Source: Humulus lupulus
Taxonomy: Eukaryota > Streptophyta > Magnoliopsida > Rosales > Cannabaceae
Reading direction: 5' to 3'
DNA length: 64,000 nucleotides
Assembly: GCF_963169125.1 (NCBI RefSeq)
Contig: NC_084795.1
Location: 139,303,701 to 139,367,700, forward strand
Part shown: one piece after another, positions 54,801 to 64,000 of the stretch
Layout: each line of letters begins with the position of its first letter
How positions within the stretch are numbered: position 1 is the stretch's first letter
Notes under the pieces: model-generated
Databases searched by the model: none
Seen by the model: only the letters and a program-made list of their open reading frames with translations
Told to the model about the DNA's origin: nothing
Made by a program: the position numbers and the translations under genes

Positions 54801-56252
54801 GTAAGAAGGATAACCTTGGGACCAAGATTTAGTGAAACATAATGGATGGATGGTTGATGTTAGAAGTCCTCGATAGTATGAGGAGTAGATTTAATTGGAG
54901 GCAGATCTCTTACTTAGGAGGTGTATGTAACTTGAACAGAGCGCCACAGACTTCAGTAGAATGAACAAGATAATGATTGAGATTGGTATAACATCAGTAT
55001 GTGGTGATGAATAGATACGTATTCCTTTGGACAATAGAATCTAGAGTGATGGTTTTGTGGAGACGGGGAAGAACCCTATGAGTGTAACACAAGTTAAGGT
55101 ACAAGGATTGGATGAGTTGTTTGATGGGAATTTGGCGTGGAGATGAGAATTCTAAATGGATATCGTTCCACCTTCTAGGGTGTACTACACCAGGAGGTTT
55201 AAATGGGTGAAAAAAATTAATATACTTGGATGTTGGATGGTAAAGTGATATGGTGGTGGATCATAGGAATGGACCACATCAGACTATAAGTAAGGTGATT
55301 GGACAGGGAAGGTTTTAATTCGGCTGAATGAGTTAATGCAATTTGGTTCATATGAACTTGTAATGGGGCAGAGCATTGATAATGCTGAGTTGAGACCCTA
55401 TGGTTTTCCAAGTTTCGGAAAGAAACTAGAGAACGAATAGAATAGAGTGGGAACCTGGAGTTATTGGTTGATTGTAGATGGAATAACAATCTGAAGACTT
55501 AACAGTTATTTTAAGGGTTAAGCATTGAGTGTGCGAATATTTGAGATATTAAGGAAATTGTAATCCTTGATGAGGTAGTCACAATGATGAATGCTGGAGT
55601 ACAGCTAAGGTGACACGGCATAGGACATGGTAAGATAAAAAGCAAGGAGTACCATGCTAAGTAAAGAAATGAAAGGTAGTGGATACTACAGTTCAATTTG
55701 GTTTAGGGGAAAACCAAAGAGGTTGTTGGAATTTTTAAGGCAGGAGTGTCTGCCTATTCGAAAGGACATAAGAGCTTGTAAATTGTTAACTTTGGAATAA
55801 AAAGTTCCAAGATTAGTGATTTTTATCTCTCTAAGTGGTGCAGACAAGAAAGAGTATGATATTCTGAGAAGAAAGGGGAGTTCTGACTCCCGATTCGACA
55901 GGAATTCTGAGGTTGTACCAAGGGTTAGGCCGGGGGCCTATAAGTCGATCTCACCCTAGTAGGGGTGATGACTCATGAGTATTTCTGGTATCGATGATAA
56001 AACAATAAAGTGACCGTTGCTGAAATAGGCAGACCCTAGAGTTTCTGCAGATCTGATGTGTAAGCAAAGGTTAACGAAAGTATAGTTATCAGAAAAATTC
56101 TTGTGGATCAGGATTGTTACTCTCGTAAAAGTGTTATCGAAGAGTAAGAGTAAAGGCGTTGGACCTTGGGAATTATAGACAGAGGTACAAGGTTTACTAA
56201 CTGATGTGCACGAGTAAATTTTGAGGACTAAATTGTTAAAGGAGGGGATAGT
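51842..56252 (+). pseudogene. Internal region of chromovirus X: eroded gag-pol
   Basis: No frame exceeds about 80 codons, but the order is readable. A gag capsid trace is at about 52700-53100; its DNA parallels the gag of element U (GGTCATGACTA and GATGCCCAAGAATGGTACTC against GGTCACGATAG and GATGCCCGGACGTGGTGG). A zinc-knuckle trace RHLEECQLRA and VRMDCP is at 53350-53430. An RT trace IDLRSGYY followed by GIKERDI is at 53985-54037. A degenerate integrase is likely around 55000-55500. The chromodomain-like VTLVKVLSKSKSKG with WELETEV lies near 56120-56190. The region ends with the purine tract 56239-56252. Many stops and frameshifts; it is inactive. Confidence 0.75.
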
Positions 56253-58790
56253 TGTAACGACCCAAAATTACTAATAAGGCTTAAAGGCCTTGATTAGTGT
56301 GTCAAGAGGGCATCATTGGAAGATATGTGAATTAATGGTGAAAATGCATGATTATGTGATATGCATGATCCTATGATTATATGCATATCTGAAATGCATG
56401 TTTATGAGTACTAGATAAGCATGCATGCCTTGTTTAGCTTGTAAGGGCATAATTGTAATTTTGGCCCGTTAGGGCATAAATGTGATAAACTGTTGAGACC
56501 ACATTATTATGTGCATATATTTATATTTGCAGCATTTGGCACGAGGTAGTCCTAGGGAGCAAGTAGTGGGAAAGTCACAACGGGACCCAATACTTGACTC
56601 GGGGGCGAGTCAAGGGGTATTTTGGGTATTAGACAGTTATTTGGGTTATCGCGTTATGGAAATAACTAATTGGAGATATATTTGAGGTTAGGAAGCCTAG
56701 GTGGGAATGCTGGGGAAATTTACCATTTTGCCCCCGGGGACATTTTTGGTACCCCGAGCCTTAGGATTAACTCAAGAGGCTTAAGTTAGATAAGACAAAG
56801 GAAAGAAACGTTTAGAAGCCTGTTTGAAACTGACTTTCTCTCTCTCTCCTCTCTCTCAAGAAGTCTCTCAAGCTAGCCATTGGAACCAAAGGGTTTTTGG
56901 GCTGGAAATTCAAGAATTTGAGTTGGAGTTGTGGGGAGAATTTCTGTTGCAATCAGAAGGTTCAGACCAGGAGTTTAGGTGAGTATTGAATTGTGGTTTA
57001 GATAACTTAATTCTGTAAATTTGGGCTGAGTTCTAAGTGTTTGGGGTTCTTGATTTTGAAGATTATATTGGGGCTAAGGCTTGGGAATTAACTCAGCAAC
57101 TAGTTGGTGGACTTGCTCTTCAGTAAAGGTAAGCCTTTAATAACGGTTTAGCATCTGAATTTTTGGAAATTACTGTCTATTCTAAGGAGTTTTTTGAGCT
57201 TATGTGTTTCAAGATTAAAATGTTATATTGGTGAGTTTCGAAGTTAGGTTTTTGCTGGGTTATGTTGCTGAAAACATGTTAGAATGTTTGTGATAATTGA
57301 ATTGTATCATTAGGATCATTTTGGATGGATTTGAGTGAGGTTTGAATGTTAAAAATGGTGGATTTTCTGGGCTCGAAGGGGTCGGGCCGCGGCTCAGTTC
57401 ATGGTGTGCCGCGGCCCTTCGAAGCAGATAGGGACTGAGGAAGAAGGGCGGGCCGCAGCATGGGGAATGTTGGGCCACGACCCGTGTCTAGTTTTTGGTG
57501 AGGCTGGGCCTCTGGTTAGGAGCAAGCTGCGTCATAGGAAGCTTGGGCCACGACTCTTAAGGGTATTTTTGGTCTTTTGGAGGTCTAAGGTGCGGGGACT
57601 TGACCTTGAGTGCTCGGGATCAATTCTACTACCGTGCTTGGTGGAATTGGATGTCCCGAAGGCTAGAACTTGACCCGGAAACCCTTACTCAGTTATTATT
57701 GATGGAATCCTTTATCATGGCTGTGACTAGGTTTACGCTTGGGCTCAAAGCAGGATCGTGCTCGGGGGTCGTCTTTCTTAATCAAAGCACTTGGAATTAA
57801 AGGTAAGAAAACTGCACCCGTTTATGTGGATAGGTTGGGACTAAGTGTTCCCTATATTCGTATGCACTGTTATATGACTATGATAAACCATGTGAATACG
57901 TTGGGACTAAGAGCTCCCTCCCTATAATTGCATAAATGTCATGAGGTGGTATTATGCCATGGAGGACATGTGATAAACGGCGTAAGAGTGCCGGAATCAA
58001 CACTTGCCCACAGGGCGCGGCTCAGCCAATGGTAGCTGAGGACAACTTATTAATCACTGAGCTCGGTTGAGCTGGCCGAAGTCAGTGGATATAATACTAA
58101 AAGCGGCCTATGTAAGTTGAAGACAATGGGTTAAATAGAGGGTGCAACCTAAGGGTGCCAACCCTGAATATTTTTTAATGGTTACGATAAACTGTTTATT
58201 ATGAACGTGATTATTGTTGTTAATATGATGGATATGATATGTTGATTATCTGGATGATAAGTTGTTAATTGGTTGATTGTTATCACTGAATAGGTGAATG
58301 TTATGAATTGCTGAATACCTGGCTATGCTTTGTGGAATAATTGGTTATTGATATTGTTCATGCTATGATATTATGTTTTCTTGCTGGGCCTCGGCTCACG
58401 GGTGCTACGTGGTGTAGGTAAAGGCAAGGGTAAGATGAATTGACCATGGGTTGGAGAGCTCTAGGGGCGAGGTGTACATTGTCAACTGCTTGGCTGCCAC
58501 GGTCGAGGGTTTGTACAGGGACAGAAACCTAAAATGTGCATTTTTCCATTAGAGTGGCTTTGATTCTTTATAACATTCGAAAATTCTGTAATTAAGTCAT
58601 ATAAACCTTGATTTGAGATCCCATGGATCAAACATTTATTTTAATGAAAATTATTTGTTATAACCAAAATCTTTTAAACCTAACCTGTTTATGTCTTTAG
58701 ATTCACATTTTTATTTAAATGACTTGATTAGCAAGTCTCGCACTATTTCTATTACACAGTGTAACGGTCTTGGTTATCCAGGGCGTTACA
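56253..58790 (+). repeat. 3' LTR of chromovirus X
   Basis: 2538 bp, TGTAACGACCC...GGCGTTACA, partner of the split left LTR. It has extra bases near 57668-57692 relative to the left copy and the same GCCGCGGC-rich section (57385-57420). Confidence 0.92.
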
Positions 58791-58795
58791 AGGAA

Positions 58796-59924
58796 TCTCT
58801 CTCATTCCCATGTTTCTTACATGCTCTTTAAAAGATTTCATGGATAAAGTCTTTGTGAAAAGATCTGCAACATCTCCTCGATGAACTATCTCCCATACCA
58901 AGTGATACTTCCTCTCGATGTGCTTTCCCCTCTTGTGACTCTGTGGTTCCTTTGAGTTAGCTACTGCTCCTCCTCCAAGAGTAAACACTGATCAAAAAGT
59001 CAATTTCTGACTATCTCTGTCTGATTGAAAATAAGAATTAGTGTAACCAGTGGGGTTCAGGTCTCCACCTGAATATACAAGCATATAATCTCTAGTATTT
59101 CTATGATACTTGAGAATATTCTTCACTGCAATCCAATGACTCAATCCAGGATTGGATTGATAACGGTTAACTATCCTACTGCATAACAAATGTTAGGTCT
59201 TGTACATAACATGGCATACATTAGACTGCCTATCACTGAGGCATAGGGATACTGTCTCATATCTTCCTCTTCCTGAGGTGTTTTGGGACACTGCTCCTTG
59301 GAAAGGAATACTCCAGAGCGGGTTGGCATATCACTCTTTTTGGAGTTTTGCATATTAAATCGTTCTAGCACCTTATCAATATAAGTTACTTGAGACAGTG
59401 CCAAGGTTTTGTTTTGTCTATCTCTAAGAATTTTAATGCCCAGAACATACTTGGCTTCTCCCAAATCTTTCATTTGGAATTGTTCAGCTAACCAGTTCTT
59501 TACCTTCGACAATGATGTTACATCATTGCCAATCAGTAATATATCATCAACGTAAAGAACGAGGAATACTACTACACCATCTTTGATTTGTTTATAGACA
59601 CAAGGTTCGTCAATGCTTTATTCAAAACCAAATGTTTTAATTGTGTCATTAAATCTAAGATTCCAAGATCTTGAAGCTTGTTTGAGTCCATAATTGGACC
59701 TAGGAAGCTTGCAAACTTTTTTCTCTTAACCTTTTACTTCGAACCCTTCTGGTTGAGTATACGAATGGATTTTAGCATGACCACAGGAGAAAAGGTTTCT
59801 TCGTAATCAACCCCTTCTTTCTGTGTATAGCCTTTGGCTACAAACCTTTCTTTGAATGTCTCTGCTTTCCCATCCACTCCTCTTTTCTTCTTGAATATCC
59901 ACTTGCAACCAATGGGTTTGATAT
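58796..59924 (-). pseudogene. Copia Y' RNase H and RT pieces with internal deletions
   Basis: RNase H reads [27 protein letters not shown] and [11 protein letters not shown] but lacks about 60 residues between FTLGGG and the [12 protein letters not shown] part, and has a second short deletion at GDVADLF. Upstream pieces carry NPGLSHW, MKDLGEAKYVLGIKILRD, a YVDDILL trace near 59550 and [15 protein letters not shown] (about 59900). The gene is cut at 59925 by LTR Z. Confidence 0.85.
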
Positions 59925-61131
59925 TGTAGCATCCCAAATTTTCTAATAAGGCTTAGAGCCTTGATTAGTGTGCTTGGAGGGCAATAGTCAATTTACTTTG
60001 TTAATATGTGAATTTGATAAATATGTGATTAGAAATGCATGTTTAGGTAAATTAAATATGCATGTGGGCCCCATTTGGTTGCTAGGGGCATATTTGTAAT
60101 TTTAGCCCATTGAGGGCATAAATGTGATATTTGTATATACTGTGATTGATGCCACGTGTGAGTGGTGATATAATTGTGATGCACGATCTGAGATGGTCCT
60201 AGAGAGCGGTTATGTAGAAGGTCACAACGGGGTCAAATACCCGGCTCGGGAGGAGCCCAAGGGTATTTTGGGAATATTATAACTTGAGTACGGGAATTAT
60301 TGAGTAATGGTTAGTAGCTTATTAATAATTTGTTAAGTCGGGATTAAATGTGGATTTATAGGAATACTTGAGGATTTAGCGGGATTTGGGTGAAATGACG
60401 GAATTGCCCTTGAGGTTGTATACGAATTTTATTAAGGGAAAGGGCAAAATGATAATTTGGTCTTAGGAGAGGATAACTTTGGTTGAGGAGAATTCATTTA
60501 CGTTACTTTCATTTAGGCATAAACTGAATATCTTGGTTGGAAGTTTAGAGAGAACCAAGAAGCTAGAAGGAAGGAGAAGAAGAGCTAATTTTCCTTGAGA
60601 TCAAGGAAGGAATTCAGGGCTGAGATTGGGGCAACTAGAGTCAAGCATAGGTCAAGATGAATTCATAGGTAAGGCTTCATCTTTGACTTTGAGCCTCCTT
60701 GCATGTTTTTGAGAATTTGGATTGAGTGCTGAAAAGTGGAATTATGGCTTAGTGATTGTGAGGTTCAGCTTGGGAGTCAAGGGATTTAAGCTTGTTATTG
60801 GACTTGGAGGTAGCTCAAGGTCGAATCCCTGTTTGAGGTAAGAATTTCGTGTATCCTTGAAGTTTATTTGCTGGTGTGATTTAAGATTTCTAAAAGGTGC
60901 TTTAAATTTTATAAAGTGTGGTTTAAGTTTGTGGAGTTTTAAACCACTAGGTAATTCTTGGGTATGATTGTGTGTTTGGGCTTGTTATTGTTGTTTCTGA
61001 GTTGCCATACTGTTTATTTGGGGTTTTAGGTCGAATTGGGACTTGGGTGTACCTTGGTTTTGATTTGGAAGAGTTTTGGCTCGGGAAAAATGTTGGGAAA
61101 AACTCAGTTTTCTGGGTTCATGTATGAGTAC
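59925..61131 (+). repeat. Chromovirus LTR Z, cut at its right side
   Basis: It starts TGTAGCATCCCAAATTTTC and continues CTAATAAGGCTTAGAGCCTT, in line with the X and U LTRs, and keeps the GTCACAACGGGGTC and GGAGCCCAAGGGTATTTTGG blocks. It is a more distant relative of X. It is interrupted at about 61131 by another element and no interior is visible. Confidence 0.78.
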
Positions 61132-62563
61132 TGATATCGCCCAATAAACTCCCAAGCGGTCGCGGTAGTAATCGGGCTATGTCGTATCCACAGAGAGGCA
61201 AACACAACTAAAGATTAGATTAGTAAATAAAAGAAAAAAATCAAGTAGAATTGAAGAGATAGATTTTATGAAATTAAGATTATAGATTAGAGAAAGTGAT
61301 CAGATAAAGAGCATGGCAAGGTAGAGATGCAGCGCTGTAAAACCTATTCTAATATTGATATTAATTCAAAACACAGTTCAATTCTACACCATTAATTGCA
61401 ACTAGAAGATGTATATGTTAAAAACACAAATTAAATAATCCATATTAAATTGAATCTAACTCCTAATTTCATAGCATATCATATTATATATCCAAGAGCG
61501 ACAAAATAGCACTGGCAGAATGCAGTAAAAGACATACAATATAAAAAATATACTAAAATAAATTAAAAATCTAAGTTACATAAGAAAAACATGAGTGAAC
61601 TTATCTAAAAGATGCTAAATAATTTTAGAAAAGAAATTAGAAGATGAGAAACAAAATAATTAATGAGATATGAAAATAAAGCATAAGAAGAATCAATATC
61701 ACTATTGAGAATGAGAAGTACAACAACTACACTCTAACCTCATCAATATTTCTAAAATAATTAACTCATTTTTGTCACCTAAAACAAGTAAAATTAAACT
61801 AGAAACAAGAAAAGAAACAAAGTAACAAAGTGTATTTTTCCACCCTCAAAATCTGATGATGTTACACTGGTTTTGATTCCCTATTTATAGAGAAAATTTG
61901 CTCCAAAGTTTGTATTTTCGTGTATTAAAAAGTGGAGAAAGTGGCTTCAAAATCTGATGCAAAATGGGGCAAGTGGGACACATGGCATGCGTTAATTGGC
62001 TATCAGAAAGATGCTGGTGGTGGAGTGGGAGACAGCAAGGCGACATGGCGCCATTTCGTTGGCTCGACAGGGAGGCGTGGCAGGTGTGGCAGGTATGGCG
62101 GCTGGTAGGCACGTCAGGCAGGGGGCGCGGCTGAAAGCGTGGCTTGGCTTGGTTGGATTGGCTTGCCTGCATCAGGCAGATGGCTGGAAGGGGACACGTG
62201 TCGCCTGCTGGAGGAACGACTCGACTCCTGGTGGCTTGGCTGTGCGAATGGCAGGTTGCCATGTGGCAGTGTGGGCACTTGCTGAAGGCTTGGGCCTGGG
62301 CTTTTTGGGCTTGGTTTTGGGCCTATTTCACCTTCAAAAATGCCACTTTTTCATAATTTCTTCCATTATAATTCTTTCTTTCTTCTTTATTTTTCTTTGT
62401 GTTAAAATACATTTTATTTCCTAAAAATTGAACACAAATTAAATAAAAATTAATATTTTCAAATATAAAATATATGACAATAAATCCATGAAAATGTTAA
62501 TTAAAACTTAATTAATTTTAAACTTTAAGACTAATAAAATGATACTTTTGAACACTAATGTCA
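61132..62563 (-). repeat. Probable 3' LTR of the Tat/Athila-like element
   Basis: About 1.43 kb with inverted termini TGATAT and ATGTCA. A TATA-like TCTCTATAAATAGGG lies at about 61880-61894 on the minus strand. A GC-rich stretch (about 61960-62330) lies in U3. Boundaries rest on the terminal words and the adjacent purine tract; a second LTR is outside the window. The open frames near 61885-62424 follow the GC-rich stretch and match no family I know. Confidence 0.55.
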
Positions 62564-64000
62564 ACCCCCAACCAACTTATTGCTAGTCTCTAGCAATTCA
62601 AGCGAAATAATAAATGTCAACATGATATATTTCAGGTCAAAAATTATAAAAGAACTTAAGTATTAACACAAAATGTTAGTAACAAGTCAATACGAGTTAT
62701 CAAAATTACTTCGAATAAATCTAGAGTTGTGAGTGTGTGCACCAAACTTGTACCTTCTTACCGCAAACCATAGCACATAAAGCCCTCGAAATTATGCCAA
62801 GTAAAAGTCTCAACTCCATTAACCTCTCATGTAATTGAAAATATTTAAAGTTTAAGGGTTTCGCTCAGGGAGTTGGAAAAGAAGTAAGCACTCATCAAAT
62901 GGGTATATATTTAGGACAACTCTTAAATAATTATTGAAACGAAGATAGAAAATAAACTATTTGGACAACCACCATAAAGAGTACCACAAAACCAGTTTTT
63001 CGGGATTTTTAGGTTAAATAGACAATCTTTACATTTATTCTAAGAGCCATAAAATAAAACATGAAATTAATAAACACACATTTTTTTTTCTTGGACACAA
63101 GAGACAACATAATTGAAAATGATTGAAATATTGCTCTTGTGTCTTTCTTTTTTTTCATAATAAAAGGCTCTCTAATAAGATTTGTCTATAGAAAAAATTA
63201 TCCCTAAAACATCATCCATTCATACCACAATACCTTGTCCAAATAATTATAACCATTTCTAATAATCAATAAGAATTTTAAAGTTGTTTTCTCAAGTCTC
63301 ACCTTTCACAGAAAAGAATGAATTCTTAAACATGGAAAATTTCTAAGCCAATATGTGCTAACAACCATCTTACCACAATGTTTGGCATGTGCATTAGGTA
63401 ACTCTAGATAAACTCTTAGTAATATAGATAACAAAATTGGACTCAATAGTAACATTTTGCAAGAATAAACAAGTAATTTTAAAAAAATTTGACCATGAAA
63501 ATATTAGTATGACAAAAATCAACATGAAAGTGCATGAATATGCTCACCACCCCCAACCGAAATCAGACAATGTCCTCATTGTTTAAAAATATATACATGA
63601 AAAGCGTGAAATGAGAACATATAGAGAGTGAGCTAATGCAAAATGATATGATATTGATTCTTAGAAAAAGAAAAATAAATAACAAGACAAACTATCATAA
63701 TAAAATAAAAAGGAAAAATAAAACATACCAGAAATAAAGAAAGCAAGGAAAGATAGAACCTGATTATTCTTGGCAAACCGGAGAAAAGTCTCCTCAGGTT
63801 GGTTCACCAACTCAATATTCTTGACTATCCAATATCGAAAATGAATTTTCTGTTATCCTGTGTCTCAAAAATGGAAGCATTAGTAACATTCTCAGGATAA
63901 AGAAAATGTTCGTTTTCAGTATCGTGGAGGAAATAGTGTGATTGATTCTTTGAGAAAAGTTTGTGAATTTCCTCTGCAATAAGGTTTATCACATCAGTAT
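62564..64000 (-). other. Noncoding 3' internal region of the Tat/Athila-like element
   Basis: AT-rich, no ORF of note. The purine tract lies at 62564-62578 on the minus strand and a second G-rich block at 63547-63558. No gene is seen up to the window end. Confidence 0.55.

Larger units (their letters stand above)
39455..58790 (+). mobile_element. Decayed Tekay/Del chromovirus X containing copia Y
   Basis: The left LTR is 39455-41858 plus 51736-51841 and the right LTR is 56253-58790, both TGTAAC...GGCGTTACA. The target duplication is AGGCA (39450-39454) against AGGAA (58791-58795), one mismatch. The primer site TTGGTATCAGAGC is at 51844-51856. The purine tract AAAGGAGGGGATAG (56239-56252) precedes the right LTR, as in Del/Tekay elements. 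The interior keeps the gag to chromodomain order but no long frame. Confidence 0.88.
37235..59924 (-). mobile_element. Long-LTR copia Y', split by chromovirus X
   Basis: A 2.2-kb LTR (37235-39423, TGTTAGGAATGAG...CTTCCCAACA) is followed by ATCTCCCACTTGCCCTAAAGC, the same internal 3' end as copia Y. The interior is interrupted at 39455-58790 by chromovirus X (target copies AGGCA and AGGAA) and resumes at 58796 with RNase H and RT pieces. At 59925 it is cut again by an LTR (Z). It has no second LTR in the window. It inserted in copia W at 37234. Confidence 0.82.
61132..64000 (-). mobile_element. 3' end of a Tat/Athila-like Ty3/gypsy element, runs off the window
   Basis: A probable LTR at 61132-62563 (TGATAT...ATGTCA on the plus strand) is followed on its right by a minus-strand purine tract GGTTGGGGGTTGAC. 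The minus strand upstream of this reads GAATTGCTAGAGACTAGCAA, and further right (63590-63548) CAATGAGGACATTGTC with GGTTGGGGGTGG. I know these words from the noncoding segment between pol and the 3' LTR of Tat/Athila-type elements. No coding part is reached before 64000. Confidence 0.6.

Noticed and set aside
52030..55696. Small frames of 60-90 codons inside chromovirus X
   Set aside because: They lie in or opposite the eroded gag-pol and match no family as independent proteins.
61885..62424. Frames of 125 and 142 codons on opposite strands
   Set aside because: They overlap in a GC-rich part of a probable LTR and show no domain; the plus frame runs into an AT-rich tail.

Overview
This is nuclear DNA of a flowering plant, almost certainly a eudicot. 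The base composition is AT-rich with many (TA)n and poly-A tracts. One ordinary plant gene is present, with a canonical GT-AG intron, and nearly everything else is plant LTR retrotransposon in several layers. Long Tekay-type LTRs and the overall repeat style fit rosids such as Cannabaceae, but I cannot fix the species from sequence alone.

Layout. 1-1306 is relic retrotransposon DNA (an LTR-like stretch in + orientation). It is split by a complete, pol-less, gag-only element (1307-7546, minus strand) with matching 5-bp target duplications. 7552-8830 is AT-rich and holds two small inverted-repeat elements: a MITE with short terminal repeats, and a foldback element that can form a hairpin of about 400 bases. 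The only host gene, a class I (group Ie) formin of 801 residues in two exons, lies at 9353-11872 on the minus strand, with about 1.6 kb of unique-looking upstream DNA. A young Ty1/copia element (13502-20988, minus; two differences between its 474-bp LTRs) sits upstream of the gene.

From 21364 to the right edge the window is one retrotransposon nest. An old Tork-like copia element (minus) is visible as an LTR plus RNase H piece at 21364-22400 and probably as a gag-to-RT piece at 34736-37234. Between these pieces lie a truncated Tekay/Del chromovirus (22403 to about 27893, plus) and a broken second Ty3/gypsy element (about 27894-34735, minus). The gag of the old copia is cut at 37235 by a long-LTR copia (Y'). 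Y' is cut at 39455-58790 by a chromovirus (X, plus), and the left LTR of X is itself cut at 41859-51730 by a second copia of the Y family. The remaining part of Y' is cut at 59925 by another chromovirus LTR (Z). Z is in turn cut at about 61132 by the 3' end of a Tat/Athila-like element that runs off the window. Exact or one-mismatch 5-bp duplications support three of these insertions, so their relative order can be read directly.

Function. The formin would nucleate and bundle actin under the plasma membrane. Only the copia at 13502-20988 has a nearly intact polyprotein (one frameshift); all other elements are decayed. I found no tRNA, rRNA, CRISPR array or bacterial-style gene. I saw no clear new biological system; the most unusual signals are palindrome and tandem-repeat arrays inside LTRs and leaders, the gag-only element, and the hairpin next to the formin.
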